Source: Billgrantia zhangzhouensis
GTDB taxonomy: Bacteria; Pseudomonadota; Gammaproteobacteria; Pseudomonadales; Halomonadaceae
DNA length: 64,000 nt
Assembly (NCBI RefSeq): GCF_021404465.1
Contig: NZ_JABFTT010000012.1
Span: forward strand, 62,001-126,000
Direction of reading: 5' to 3'
Below are positions 43,028 to 52,054 of this stretch, one piece after another. The notes beneath the pieces were generated by a model. It was not told the DNA's origin and ran no database searches. It was given only the letters and a program-made list of their open reading frames with translations. Both the position numbers and the translations under genes were made by a program. Every line of letters begins with the position of its first letter. The first letter of the stretch is position 1.

Positions 43028-43864
43028 ATGCTGCGCGTGATCGCCTCCCTGGCCGGTATCTATGCCCTCGTGGTGCTGCTGGCCTGGACCTTTCAGGATC
43101 GGCTGCTCTATCTGCCGCATATGGGGCGTGAGCATATCGCCACTCCCGCCGACCTCGGCCTGGCATGGCAGCAAGTCGATCTTGCGACCGAAGACGGCCT
43201 GACCCTGGACGCCTGGTGGATTCCCGTCGAGAACGCCCGCGGCAGCCTGCTGTTCCTGCATGGCAATGCGGGCAACATTTCCCATCGCCTCGATTCGATC
43301 CGGCAGTTTCATCGCCTGGGCCTGTCGGTGCTGATTCTCGACTACCGTGGCTACGGCCGCAGCGAGGGGCGTCCCTCCGAAGCGGGAACGGCGCAGGATG
43401 CCCGGGCCGGCTGGCGCTGGCTGATCGAGCAGGAGGTTCCTGCCGACCGGATCGTGCTGTTCGGGCGCTCGCTGGGGGCCGCCGTGGCCGCGGAGCTGGC
43501 TGCAGCATTGCCCTCCCGGGAGCAACCGGCGGCGATCATCCTAGAATCGCCATTTCGCTCGGTGCCGGCGCTGGGGCAGCGGCTCTACCCCTTCCTGCCG
43601 GTGCGTTGGCTGGCGACGCTGGATTATCCCACCGAGCGTTACGTCAGGCAGATCGAGGCGCCTTTGCTGATCATCCATAGCCGCGACGATGAGATCATTC
43701 CCTATGGCGAGGGAGAGGCGGTCTTCGCCGCTGCCAACGAACCCAAGGCGATGCTCACCATTCGCGGCGGTCACAATACCGGCTTTGTCGAAAGCGAGCC
43801 GGAGTATTCTGCCTCGATAGACGACTTTCTCTCTCGCCATGCCCGCTTGCCCCGACAGCCCTGA
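43028..43864 (+). CDS. Membrane-anchored alpha/beta hydrolase (YfhR/Bem46-like)
   Basis: The 278-residue protein has one N-terminal span (LAGIYALVVLLAWTF) and an alpha/beta hydrolase domain: LLFLHGNAGNISHRL near residue 76, nucleophile elbow LFGRSLGAAVAAELA near 143, catalytic Asp in IIHSRDDEIIP near 217 and His in GGHNTGF near 245. It belongs to the Bem46/ABHD13/YfhR group, whose substrates are largely unknown. It begins 21 bases after the creatininase gene and ends the cluster. Confidence 0.88.
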   Translation: MLRVIASLAGIYALVVLLAWTFQDRLLYLPHMGREHIATPADLGLAWQQVDLATEDGLTLDAWWIPVENARGSLLFLHGNAGNISHRLDSIRQFHRLGLSVLILDYRGYGRSEGRPSEAGTAQDARAGWRWLIEQEVPADRIVLFGRSLGAAVAAELAAALPSREQPAAIILESPFRSVPALGQRLYPFLPVRWLATLDYPTERYVRQIEAPLLIIHSRDDEIIPYGEGEAVFAAANEPKAMLTIRGGHNTGFVESEPEYSASIDDFLSRHARLPRQP

Positions 43865-43932
43865 CCCAAGTTGCGGGGGTGTGCCCGCGAGGTAAGTGCC
43901 GTTTCGCCATGGTGAGTTACCGGGGCAGAGAG

Positions 43933-43944
43933 TAACGATCGTTA
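43933..43944. promoter_or_regulatory. 12-bp perfect palindrome upstream of the envelope-stress operon
   Basis: TAACGATCGTTA is self-complementary and lies 174 bases before the first gene of the stress operon in a 253-base intergenic stretch. It could be a regulator site; no consensus I know matches it. Confidence 0.35.
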
Positions 43945-44117
43945 TCCGCTCATTGCGCCATTGTGTTCCACGTTTCCCCTTTCCCCAGCGAAATTGACAG
44001 GCCCTCCACGAGTACTATTTTGCGAGTGTCAGCCAGGCTGCGAGCCTGGTCAGCACAGGATTGCATGAAGCCCCTGCGGGGGCGTAGTGATACTTGGCAA
44101 AAACATGGAGGTGGCGA

Positions 44118-44573
44118 ATGAGCGATACCCATAGCCGCGCGAGCCGGGAAGCTGGTGCCGACAACGACAGTGACCGGCACGGCCTCGATCGCGAAGAGAT
44201 CCGCCAGCAGGCCGAGGAGACCCGGGACGAATTGCGCGATGCCGCCCGGCAGCAGGCCGAAGGACTCATCGACCGTCAGAAGACGGCAGCGGCCGAACAG
44301 GCGGAGAAGGTCTCGACGGTGCTGCACAAGATGGCCGATGAATTCGAGCGTCAGGAGCAGCCCTATTTTTCCGGTTGCGTCAATGAGTTGGCCAAGCGCT
44401 CCGATGCCTTCTCGCGCACCCTTCGCGAGCGTGACCTGGAAACCCTGCTGGATCAGACACGTCAGTACAACCGGCAGCATCCTGCGTTGTTCATGGGCGG
44501 GGCGATCGCGGCAGGCTTCATGCTGTCTCGCTTCCTGCGTAGCTCCAGCCAGGACGGCGCCCAGGGCTACTGA
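44118..44573 (+). CDS. Membrane-associated stress protein (first gene of a YqjD/YqjE-type operon)
   Basis: ATG 44118 follows GGAGG and opens 151 residues. The first two-thirds is a charged, Ala/Glu/Gln/Arg-rich predicted coiled coil (LDREEIRQQAEETRDELRDA to RDLETLLDQT). A C-terminal hydrophobic segment with a Gly-rich start (HPALFMGGAIAAGFMLSRFL) anchors it in the membrane. It resembles YqjD/ElaB, which are tail-anchored and tie ribosomes to the membrane in stationary phase, but the ribosome link is not shown here. Next come YqjE-like and DUF3618 genes. Confidence 0.78.
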   Translation: MSDTHSRASREAGADNDSDRHGLDREEIRQQAEETRDELRDAARQQAEGLIDRQKTAAAEQAEKVSTVLHKMADEFERQEQPYFSGCVNELAKRSDAFSRTLRERDLETLLDQTRQYNRQHPALFMGGAIAAGFMLSRFLRSSSQDGAQGY

Positions 44574-44635
44574 GTCAGGCCGCGCGAAGCGATGTCATTC
44601 GCCGTTACCGCCTAATGGAAGGGAGGTATGACCTC

Positions 44636-45073
44636 ATGGAAGCGGAAAACAGAATCCGGACGGAGAGCTCTACGATCGGGACTCTTTTCTCGAACCTGGC
44701 TTACGAAGTCACCGCTCTGGTGCGCAAGGAGTCCGAGCTGGCCAAGGCCGAAATGAGCGAAAAGACCAGCCAGGCGATGAGAGCCCTTGCCTCGATTGCC
44801 ATCGCCGGCGCGGTATTGATGTGTGGTTTTCTGGTGCTCCTTGCCGCTGCGGTCTTCGGCCTCAATACCGTGCTGCCGCCTGAAACCACCCCTTGGCTCT
44901 CTGCCCTCATCGTGGGTGGCGCGGTGGTGGTGATCGGTCTCGTCATGCTGCAGGCGGGGCGCAAGAAGCTCAAGCGGGAAAGCCTGATGCCTACCCGCAC
45001 CATGGCGAGCTTGCGCCGCGACAGGACACTGACCCAGCAGCATGGAGAGGCGGTCAAGGAGGAGCTGAAATGA
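44636..45073 (+). CDS. Phage-holin-family membrane protein (YqjE/DUF1469)
   Basis: The 145-residue protein starts with ATG 44636 after GGGAGG. A charged helix (NLAYEVTALVRKESELAKAE) precedes two membrane spans (about residues 45-70 and 83-105), as in the YqjE/Pvc16-type holin superfamily III. Despite the name, members are chromosomal stress proteins, not phage lysis proteins. It is the second gene of the operon; its stop overlaps the DUF3618 start by ATGA. Confidence 0.88.
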   Translation: MEAENRIRTESSTIGTLFSNLAYEVTALVRKESELAKAEMSEKTSQAMRALASIAIAGAVLMCGFLVLLAAAVFGLNTVLPPETTPWLSALIVGGAVVVIGLVMLQAGRKKLKRESLMPTRTMASLRRDRTLTQQHGEAVKEELK

Positions 45074-46137
45074 GCCAGGACGGTCGGCGCCGTTCCGAAG
45101 AGATCGAGAACGAGATCTACCAGGCGCGGGCGCGCCTGGATGAGACCCTACATCAAATCGAAGAGAAACTTTCTCCCGAGCAGCTTATGAACATGACCTA
45201 CGATTACCTGCGTCACGGCGGGGCCGAGCGGATCGCCTCCCGCCTGGGAAGAACGATCAAGGAAAATCCGCTGCCCGTGATGGTGACCGGCATCGGCCTG
45301 GGTTGGCTGGTACTGGCACAGCGAAACTCGCATCACGACCGCTACGAAGCATTGCCTCGTCCTGCTGGCTACCCCGGCAGCGCCATGCCGCAAACCCGCA
45401 TGCCCAACGGTGACGACATGCCCGTCAGCGGCAGCCATGAAACCGTCAGCGGGGCAGGCACCACCACGTTGGGGCACGACCCGGCGGCGATGGGAGCCAC
45501 TCCTCAGCACGGTGCCGGGGCGCATGCCCATGGTGGCGGCATGACACGCAAGGCGCAGCAGATGGCCCAGGGCATCCGCGACCGCGCCGAGAATCTGAGT
45601 GGGCAGGTCCGCGAGCGTGCCTCACATCTTGGCGAGCAGCGCCAAGCGGCCATGCACGCCGCGTCGCACCGGGTCCAGGATGTCGGCAGCCAGACCACCC
45701 ACTTCGTGCAGGAACATCCGCTGGTGGCTGGTGCGTTGGGCGTGGCCGTCGGTGCGGTGTTGGGTAGCCTGTTCTCACCGACACGCGTCGAGAACCGCCA
45801 CTTGGGTGAGGTCCGCGATCGGGCCATGCATCGTGCCGAGGCGCTTGGCCAGGAGCAACTGGAACGAGCGGAGGAAAAGATTCACGAGACCGCCGAACGG
45901 GTCAAGGAAGAGGCGCGCTCGGCCCAGTCGTCGAACTCGGCCAGCTACGTGGAGAATGCCTCCAGCGAAGAGCGCTTCGCCAAGGCCGGCGCTGGGGGCG
46001 CTGGGCGTACTGGCAGCACGGAAAACGCTTCCCAAAGCCCCGAGCGCCCTCGAGACGAAGCTGCGAAGAAGGGCGGATCCAGTGCGCCCGACGTCAAGCC
46101 GCACGACGGCGGTTCATCACCCTCGAAGGGTAGCTGA
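45070..46137 (+). CDS. DUF3618 membrane protein with long disordered and coiled-coil C-terminus
   Basis: The 355-residue protein opens with the DUF3618 pattern (SEEIENEIYQARARLDETL and QIEEKLSPEQLMNMTYDYL) and a membrane segment near residue 80. A low-complexity stretch (residues 100-160, His/Gly/Met/Pro) and a long coiled coil with a second hydrophobic segment (VAGALGVAVGAVLGSLF near 222) follow. The last 70 residues are Ser/Ala/Glu/Lys-rich and disordered. DUF3618 proteins accompany YqjD/YqjE-type genes and respond to osmotic or envelope stress. Length is greater than the family's usual 150-250 because of the tail. Confidence 0.82.
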   Translation: MSQDGRRRSEEIENEIYQARARLDETLHQIEEKLSPEQLMNMTYDYLRHGGAERIASRLGRTIKENPLPVMVTGIGLGWLVLAQRNSHHDRYEALPRPAGYPGSAMPQTRMPNGDDMPVSGSHETVSGAGTTTLGHDPAAMGATPQHGAGAHAHGGGMTRKAQQMAQGIRDRAENLSGQVRERASHLGEQRQAAMHAASHRVQDVGSQTTHFVQEHPLVAGALGVAVGAVLGSLFSPTRVENRHLGEVRDRAMHRAEALGQEQLERAEEKIHETAERVKEEARSAQSSNSASYVENASSEERFAKAGAGGAGRTGSTENASQSPERPRDEAAKKGGSSAPDVKPHDGGSSPSKGS

Positions 46138-46162
46138 AATCTCGCCGAAGCATAGCGGCAGA

Positions 46163-46193
46163 TGCCGCGCCGGACCGTCAGCCCGGCGCGGCA
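46163..46193. terminator. Hairpin between convergent DUF3618 and YebC-family genes
   Basis: TGCCGCGCCGG and CCGGCGCGGCA pair over 11 bp around a 9-base loop. The T-run is weak (TTGCG) but the place, between two convergent stops, suits a bidirectional terminator. Confidence 0.65.
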
Positions 46194-46198
46194 TTGCG

Positions 46199-46921
46199 TC
46201 AGGAAGCCACTTTGGCGTTGTGGAAGACGTTTTGTACGTCGTCCAGGTCGTTGAGCGTGTCGAGCAGCTTCTCGAACAAGGCGATGTCGTCGCCCTCAAT
46301 CGTCGTGGTGGTCTGCGGCACGAACTGGATTTCGTCGACCTCGAACTCGATCTCGCCGAGAGCGTCGATCAAGGCCTGCTTGGCCTTGGCGTACTCGGTA
46401 TGCGGGGCGAAGACGGTGATCCGGCCTTCCTCGTTCTCGATGTCGGTCACGTCGACATCGGCCTCCATCAAGGCTTCAAGCGCCGCTTCCTCGTCGCTGC
46501 CGACGAAGGCGAGGATGGCACAATGGTCGAACATGTGGCTGACGCTGCCCGGCGTGCCGAGCTTGCTCTTGGCCTTGTTGAAGCAGGCGCGCACGTCGCC
46601 GAAGGTACGGTTGGGGTTGTCGGTCAGGCAGTCGACGATGACCATGCAATTGCCCGGGCCGAAGCCCTCGTAGCGCGCCGGTGAGTAGTCTTCGCCCCCC
46701 ACGCCGCTGGCCTTGTCGAGCGCCTTCTCGATCACGTGGCTGGGCACCTGGTCCTTCTTGGCGCGCTCCATCAGCCCGCGCAGTGCCAGGTTGCCGTTGG
46801 GATCGGTGCCGCCCTGCTTGGCGCAGACATAGATCTCGCGCCCGTACTTGCTGTACACCTTGGTCTTGGCGGCGGCCGTCTTGGCCATGGATTCCTTGCG
46901 GTTCTGAAAGGCCCTGCCCAT
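46199..46921 (-). CDS. YebC/PmpR-family transcriptional regulator (YeeN type)
   Basis: ATG 46921 has AGGA 8 bases before it and gives 240 residues starting [20 protein letters not shown], the YeeN-type start. The YebC pattern follows: [60 protein letters not shown] and [18 protein letters not shown]. YebC proteins bind DNA, and some act at the ribosome to relieve stalling at proline runs. The gene is monocistronic and convergent with DUF3618. Confidence 0.93.
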   Translation of the reverse strand: MGRAFQNRKESMAKTAAAKTKVYSKYGREIYVCAKQGGTDPNGNLALRGLMERAKKDQVPSHVIEKALDKASGVGGEDYSPARYEGFGPGNCMVIVDCLTDNPNRTFGDVRACFNKAKSKLGTPGSVSHMFDHCAILAFVGSDEEAALEALMEADVDVTDIENEEGRITVFAPHTEYAKAKQALIDALGEIEFEVDEIQFVPQTTTTIEGDDIALFEKLLDTLNDLDDVQNVFHNAKVAS

Positions 46922-47064
46922 AACGTTGTCCTGTTGCATCGGATACGAGGCTGGATTCTACGAAACCGGCCAGCCCTGGAACAGCCCTATTTCGCCCTGA
47001 TGCGGCTGGCGTGCTGCGGGTCATGGCTACACTGTCCGATACACCCATCACTGCGGAGCCCGTC

Positions 47065-48270
47065 ATGGATCACCTTCAGTACCGCCACGCCTTGGCGGCG
47101 CAGCTCGAAGCCAGTGAACTGGCCTTTCCGGTGAGCGAGTTCGACACTCGCCTGGCCAGGGTACGCGACGCCATGCGCGAGGCGGGGCTGGACGCCCTGC
47201 TGCTGACCGACCCCGCCGATATCTACTATCTGACCGGCTACAACACCTTCGAGGTCTCGGTGCATACCTGCCTCGTCTGCTCGGCCGAGCGGTTGGTGCT
47301 GCAGGTACCCTCCATCGAGACCGGGCCGGCGGTGGTCACTGCTCGGGTCGATGAGCTGCTGGGTTATCGTTGGGAGGGCCTCGGTGAGGTGATCGAGCCC
47401 TTGGCCGAGACCTTGGCGTCTTTTCAGGCCATTGGCCTGGATCTATACGGGGCAGGGCTGCGCCATGGCGTGCTGCGCGAACTGCAATCGCGCCTGGGCG
47501 TCGAGCGCTTCCGTGACGATGGCGGCGAGCTGCTCGACCGCATTCGCATCGTCAAGAGCGAGGCGGAGCTCGCCTGCCTGCGGCAGAGTGCCCGGATCAC
47601 TTCCCTGGGACTCGCAGCTGCCGCGCAGGTCATTGCCCCCGGCATGGCGGATGGCGACGTAGCGGCCGAAGGTGCACGGGCCATGTTGGCGGCCGGCAGC
47701 GAGTTCATGAGCATGCAGCCCATCGTCACCAGCGGCCAGCGCATCAGCGTGATCCACCTCAATCATCAGCGTCAACAGATCGCCCGGGACGAGCCGGTAT
47801 TCCTGGAGTTTGGCTCCGCCTACCGGCGCTACACCGCGCCGATGATGAAGACCGTCGTGGCGGGGGGCGCCAGCCGTGAGATGCTGGTGCTGCGCGATGT
47901 GTGTCGCGACCTCTTCGAGGCTCTCGTCGCCACGATGCGACCCGGGAGTACCTTCGACGATGCCGCCCGGGCCGCCGAGGCGGTGCTTCGGCCCCATGCC
48001 GAGCGGGTGTTCTTCTCGGGGGTGTTCGGCTATGCCGTGGGTGCGCAGTTTCCGCCCAGTTGGGTCGAAGGCAGCGGCTACATCGCCCGTGGCCAGATGC
48101 ATGAATTCGAGGGCGACATGGTCTTCCACTTGCCGCTCTGCTTGCGCGTGCCGGGGCAGTGGGGCATCGGCCTCAGCGATACCGTGCGAGTGACGCCACG
48201 GGGAGGCGAACCCCTTACCGACAACGATTGGATGCTCGGCGAGGTCGAGACTGCAGGAGGGACTGAATAA
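47065..48270 (+). CDS. M24-family pita-bread-fold hydrolase lacking metal ligands (creatinase/DoeA-like)
   Basis: ATG 47065 gives 401 residues with an N-terminal creatinase domain (FDTRLARVRDAMREAGLDAL, LTDPADIYYLTGYNTFEVSV) and a C-terminal M24 domain (IRIVKSEAELACLRQSARIT onward). The five metal ligands of active M24 peptidases (Asp, Asp, His, Glu, Glu) are not where expected: I see FLEFGSAYRRYTAPMMKTV, GYAVGAQFPPSW and GIGLSDTVRV instead. Metal-free M24 relatives include creatinase and the ectoine hydrolase DoeA/EutD, to which GYAVGAQFPPSW is similar. It could hydrolyse a small osmolyte or amide. A second possible start is ATG 47023. Confidence 0.85.
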   Translation: MDHLQYRHALAAQLEASELAFPVSEFDTRLARVRDAMREAGLDALLLTDPADIYYLTGYNTFEVSVHTCLVCSAERLVLQVPSIETGPAVVTARVDELLGYRWEGLGEVIEPLAETLASFQAIGLDLYGAGLRHGVLRELQSRLGVERFRDDGGELLDRIRIVKSEAELACLRQSARITSLGLAAAAQVIAPGMADGDVAAEGARAMLAAGSEFMSMQPIVTSGQRISVIHLNHQRQQIARDEPVFLEFGSAYRRYTAPMMKTVVAGGASREMLVLRDVCRDLFEALVATMRPGSTFDDAARAAEAVLRPHAERVFFSGVFGYAVGAQFPPSWVEGSGYIARGQMHEFEGDMVFHLPLCLRVPGQWGIGLSDTVRVTPRGGEPLTDNDWMLGEVETAGGTE

Positions 48271-48418
48271 TCGAAGCCAGCGGAAGCCTGGTCCACGGTG
48301 GTGGGCCGGGTGCGTCAGTCCCGGCTGAGCCACGAACAGCCACTATACTGAAGGCACTCGGCGAACCTGTACTGACGGTTTGCCAGACGCCACCACAGCC
48401 AAGCAGTGGGAGGAAGCC

Positions 48419-48640
48419 ATGACGCAGACCGTAACGGCGACCTATCATGACCTGATGAAAGCTACCAATGCCTACGACGAGCTCATTTCCGAGGGCTTTC
48501 CGCGCGAAAAGCTCTATTTCGACAAGGAGGCAAGGCAGGTCAAGGTGATCGTGCCGGATACCGCGAAATCCGGCGCGGAGCAGATCCTCAGCCGTCATCA
48601 GCCGGACGATCTATGGGTTCGCCCCTACGAGACCCAGTGA
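48419..48640 (+). CDS. Small hypothetical protein (73 residues)
   Basis: ATG 48419 follows GGGAGGAAG and gives 73 residues with an alternating strand/helix pattern (VTATYHDLMKATNAYDELIS, then EARQVKVIVPDTAKSGAEQ). It suggests a short ferredoxin-like fold. No family is recognised. It is probably a stress or metal protein of the general class found beside hydrolases, but nothing supports this directly. Convergent with the GST gene by 27 bases. Confidence 0.65.
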   Translation: MTQTVTATYHDLMKATNAYDELISEGFPREKLYFDKEARQVKVIVPDTAKSGAEQILSRHQPDDLWVRPYETQ

Positions 48641-48667
48641 TTCGTGCTGGGGCCATGGGAGCACGGC

Positions 48668-49288
48668 TCAGCCGTGGTGGTGCATGGCCTCATCATCGAG
48701 TGAGTTGGCGCGGCGATAGGCCTCGCGGTCACTGACCCGCGCCCAATAATCGACGAAGGCGGGGCACGACTCCAGGCTGCCGAACTGTAGCCCCCAGCCG
48801 ATGTGCGAGCCGAGATAGACATCGGCCGCAGAGAAATGGGGACCGGCAATGTACTCGTGCGCGCTGACGGCTATCTCCAGGGTTTCCAATACCGCCTCGA
48901 TGCTGCCATAGCCGACACGGCCCTGTTGCGTGATGTTGGGCTCCATGCCTAGGTCGCGATCCGTGATCGCGGCTTCCAGCGGGCCGGCGGCGAAGAACAG
49001 CCAGCGATAGTAGGCGCCGCGCTCGGTGAGCGGCGGCGCCAAGTCGGCTTCGGGAAAGGCATCGGCCAGGTAGGCGCAGATGGCGGCACATTCGGTCACC
49101 ACCGTTTCGCCGTGTCGTATGGCAGGCACCTTGCCCATGGGATTGATGGCGAGGTATTCGGGCGCCTTCATGGTAGGGCCGAATTCCACGATCTCGGTGC
49201 GATAGGGGGCACCGATCTCTTCGAGCATCCAGCGGGCGATACGTCCACGGGACATGGGGTTCGTATAAAGGGTGAGGGACTCATGCAT
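48668..49288 (-). CDS. Glutathione S-transferase family protein
   Basis: The 206-residue protein has an N-terminal thioredoxin-like domain (LTLYTNPMSRGRIARWMLEE at residue 5, NPMGKVPAIRHGETVVTE with the cis-Pro near 55) and a helical C-terminal domain (YIAGPHFSAADVYLGSHIGWG). The first-strand Ser of MSRGR is a candidate for the GSH-activating residue. It conjugates or reduces with glutathione; substrate unknown. It starts 73 bases before the soxR stop, on the same strand as soxR, so the two may be co-transcribed. Confidence 0.92.
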   Translation of the reverse strand: MHESLTLYTNPMSRGRIARWMLEEIGAPYRTEIVEFGPTMKAPEYLAINPMGKVPAIRHGETVVTECAAICAYLADAFPEADLAPPLTERGAYYRWLFFAAGPLEAAITDRDLGMEPNITQQGRVGYGSIEAVLETLEIAVSAHEYIAGPHFSAADVYLGSHIGWGLQFGSLESCPAFVDYWARVSDREAYRRANSLDDEAMHHHG

Positions 49289-49360
49289 GGCGGCTCTCCT
49301 GAGGCTCCCCCGAAGATAGCAGCTTCCGAAGGGAATGTAGCCAAGCAGTTAAACGCAAGC

Positions 49361-49810
49361 TCAGTCGGGATCGAGCAGTCGCGGTCCCGAACCCTCCTCG
49401 GCCAGCTCATCCTCGGGGTTGCGCAGCGGGCACTCCTGCATCGACAGGCAGCCGCAACCAATGCAGTGGTCGAGCTGGTCGCGTAGCTGAGTGAGCCGGG
49501 CGATCCTGTCATCCAGGGCATGCTGCCAGCTCGCCGAGAGGCGCTGCCAGTCGGTGGCGGTCGGCGCCCGGAAGTCCGGCAAGGTATCGAAGGCGGCACG
49601 AATTTCGGCTAGGGTGATGCCGGTACGCTGGGCGACCTTGATGATCGCCACGCGGCGCAGCACGTCGCGTGTGAAGCGACGCTGATTGCCAGCGTTGCGG
49701 CGGCTCTTGATCAGCCCCTTGGCCTCGTAGAAGTGGATGGCCGAAACCGCCAGGCCGCTACGCTTGGCAACTTCGCCGACGCTGAGGTCGCGCTGAAGGT
49801 AGGCCGGCAT
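49361..49810 (-). CDS. soxR: Redox-sensitive transcriptional activator SoxR
   Basis: ATG 49810 follows GGAGG by 7 bases and gives 149 residues. The MerR-type winged helix ([20 protein letters not shown]), dimerisation helix and the [2Fe-2S] ligands [12 protein letters not shown] near residue 118 are all present. Oxidation of the cluster by superoxide or redox-cycling agents activates it. It lies opposite a promoter (49995-50025) that bears a SoxR-box palindrome and drives the ABC exporter at 50131. No soxS is in the window, as is usual outside enterics. Confidence 0.95.
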   Translation of the reverse strand: MPAYLQRDLSVGEVAKRSGLAVSAIHFYEAKGLIKSRRNAGNQRRFTRDVLRRVAIIKVAQRTGITLAEIRAAFDTLPDFRAPTATDWQRLSASWQHALDDRIARLTQLRDQLDHCIGCGCLSMQECPLRNPEDELAEEGSGPRLLDPD

Positions 49811-49994
49811 CTTGCGCCTCCGTGACTTCGATGGGGCAGACGTCTTTAACCTCCCTTCAAGTTCCTGACAAGACATGCCGATATTCCTCCAACGATTTTT
49901 TCCGATTTTAGATATATAAGGATGGGTGAGAAAAGAGATCAGGAAGTTTGGTTTTTTGCTCTTTTCTTTCCGCACATATTTTTCAATTGGGCTC

Positions 49995-50025
49995 TTGACC
50001 TAAATTTAAGTTTAGGTTTTAGCCT
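49995..50025 (+). promoter_or_regulatory. SoxR-type promoter with 19-bp spacer and SoxR-box palindrome
   Basis: TTGACC (49995-50000) and TAGCCT (50020-50025) are separated by 19 bases, the overlong spacer of MerR-family promoters. The spacer carries ACCTAAATTTAAGTTTAGGT (49998-50017), a near-perfect palindrome (9 of 10 pairs). It matches the enteric soxS SoxR box at 14 of 18 positions by my count. The ABC exporter ATG is 106 bases downstream. The rest of the 320-base soxR-exporter gap is A+T-rich and shows no gene. Confidence 0.88.
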
Positions 50026-50130
50026 GCATCCTGTCAGCCCCGATGGACCGGTCAAGGGTGGGCCATCGGCTCCGGAAAGCGATATTGCCGGATTTCTCAT
50101 TGCCTAAGTTTACTTGACGATGGAGTTGTC

Positions 50131-52020
50131 ATGTTCCGTTACTTCGAAAATCTGGTTAACCCCTATCCTCCGGGCGTACCCGAAACGCCGCCGCGGGGGC
50201 TGGGCGCCTTCATCCTGCACTTCTCGCGCCCGGTACTGCCGCTGCTGATCGTGATGTCGCTGCTCACTGCGCTGGTCTCGGCCACCGAGGTGTTGTTCTT
50301 CAGCTATATGGGCGAGCTGGTCGACTGGCTGGCGGGGGCCGAGCGCGACGGTTTCTTCGCCGAGTACGGTTGGCGCCTGGCCGGGATGGCGGCACTGGTG
50401 GTGATCGGCTTGCCACTGCTGACCCTGCTGCAGTCTCTGATCACCCACCAGAGCATCTTCGGCAACTACCCGATGATCGGACGCTGGCTGGCGCATCGCC
50501 ACATGCTGAGCCAGAGCATGGCCTTCTACCAGGACGAGTTCGCCGGGCGGGTCTCGCAGAAGGTGATGCAGACGGCACTGGCGATTCGCGAGACGGTGAT
50601 GAAGCTGATGGACCTGCTGGTCTACGTGATCGTCTACTTCATTGGCGCCATGCTGCTGATGGGTAGCGCCGAGCCATGGCTAATGCTGCCGCTGGTGGCC
50701 TGGCTGGCCGGCTATATCGCGATCATGAAAGTGTTCGTGCCACGCCTGCGCCAGGTCTCCATGGAACAGGCCGACGCCCGCGCGCGGATGACCGGGCGCA
50801 TCGTCGACAGCTACAGCAACATCCAGACTATCAAGCTGTTTGCCGATACCCAGCGCGAGCAGGACTACGCTCGGGATGCCATGGAGGGCTTCATGACTAC
50901 CGTGCATCGTCAGATGCGCTTGGCCACCAAGCTGACGGTGAGCCTGACGCTGCTCAACTCGCTGCTGCTGGCGGGGGTGGCGGCGATCGCCATCGGTGCC
51001 TGGTATCTGGAGGCGGTGTCGCTCGGGGTGATCGCGGTCGCCATCGCCCTGGTGATGCGCATCCGGTTCATGTCCAACTGGATCCTTTGGGAGGTGGCGG
51101 GGCTGTTCGAGAACATCGGCACGGTGCAGGACGGCATCAACACCATCGCCCGCGAGACCGAGGTCAAGGACGCATCTCATGCCAAGTCGCTCGAGGTGTC
51201 ACGCGGCGAGATACGCTTCGACGCATTGCGCTTCGGCTACTCCCGGCCCGATGGCGAGAAGAACCGCGTATTCGACGGCATGAATTTGACCATCGCGCCC
51301 GGAGAGAAGGTCGGCCTGATCGGGCGCTCCGGCGCCGGCAAGTCGACCTTGGCCAACTTGCTGCTGCGTTTCTACGACCTGGAAGGTGGGCGCATCCTGA
51401 TCGATGGGCAGAACATCGCCGAGGTCACCCAGGAGTCGCTGCGCCGGCAGATCGGCATGGTGACCCAGGACACCTCGCTGCTACATCGCTCGGTGCGCGA
51501 CAACATCCGCTACGGTAGCCCCGAGGCGACCGATGAGCAGGTACTGGAAGCCGTACGCCGGGCCCATGCCGAGTTCATTTTCGACCTGGTCGATCACAAG
51601 GGCCGCCGCGGTCTCGATGCACACGTCGGCGAGCGCGGGGTGAAGCTCTCCGGTGGTCAGCGTCAGCGTATCGCCATCTCCCGTGTGCTGCTCAAGGATG
51701 CACCGATCCTGGTGCTCGACGAGGCGACCTCGGCACTCGACTCCGAAGTCGAGGCGGCCATTCAGGAGCAGCTCGACACCCTGATGGTGGGTAAGACGGT
51801 GATCGCCATCGCGCACCGCCTGTCGACCATTGCCATGCTCGATCGACTTATCGTGCTGGATGAGGGAAACATCGTCGAGAGCGGCACGCACAGCGAACTG
51901 CTGGTGCGCAATGGCCTGTACGCCTCGCTGTGGCGTCGCCAGTCGGGTGGTTTCTTGGGACTGGACACCGAAGAAGAGGGCGAACGCCAGCATGGTCGGC
52001 CGCTGGACGTGGAATCCTGA
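50131..52020 (+). CDS. ABC multidrug-type exporter, membrane and ATPase domains fused
   Basis: The 629-residue protein has six spans (about residues 25-310) and a C-terminal nucleotide-binding domain: Walker A GLIGRSGAGKSTLANLL near 395, Q-loop MVTQDTSLLHRSV near 443, signature KLSGGQRQRIAISRVLL near 505 and Walker B ILVLDEATSALDSEVE near 527. It belongs to the MsbA/LmrA half-transporter class and works as a homodimer in the inner membrane. The promoter upstream carries a SoxR box, so it probably exports redox-active compounds. A RidA gene follows by 34 bases. Confidence 0.95.
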   Translation: MFRYFENLVNPYPPGVPETPPRGLGAFILHFSRPVLPLLIVMSLLTALVSATEVLFFSYMGELVDWLAGAERDGFFAEYGWRLAGMAALVVIGLPLLTLLQSLITHQSIFGNYPMIGRWLAHRHMLSQSMAFYQDEFAGRVSQKVMQTALAIRETVMKLMDLLVYVIVYFIGAMLLMGSAEPWLMLPLVAWLAGYIAIMKVFVPRLRQVSMEQADARARMTGRIVDSYSNIQTIKLFADTQREQDYARDAMEGFMTTVHRQMRLATKLTVSLTLLNSLLLAGVAAIAIGAWYLEAVSLGVIAVAIALVMRIRFMSNWILWEVAGLFENIGTVQDGINTIARETEVKDASHAKSLEVSRGEIRFDALRFGYSRPDGEKNRVFDGMNLTIAPGEKVGLIGRSGAGKSTLANLLLRFYDLEGGRILIDGQNIAEVTQESLRRQIGMVTQDTSLLHRSVRDNIRYGSPEATDEQVLEAVRRAHAEFIFDLVDHKGRRGLDAHVGERGVKLSGGQRQRIAISRVLLKDAPILVLDEATSALDSEVEAAIQEQLDTLMVGKTVIAIAHRLSTIAMLDRLIVLDEGNIVESGTHSELLVRNGLYASLWRRQSGGFLGLDTEEEGERQHGRPLDVES

Positions 52021-52054
52021 GACAAGACGAACCCATGGCAGGAGGAGGAAAGGT

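Noticed and set aside
41960..43525. 521-codon minus-strand frame
   Set aside because: Shadow of the tautomerase, creatininase and hydrolase genes, all of which have intact catalytic motifs on the plus strand.
44636..45073. Prophage holin
   Set aside because: The holin-superfamily label is misleading: the gene lies in a stress operon with YqjD-like and DUF3618 genes and no phage genes are near.
49811..49994. Second SoxR box near the soxR start (TTCAAGTT around 49857)
   Set aside because: Only one half-site resembles the consensus; there is no palindrome and no 19-bp spacer promoter.
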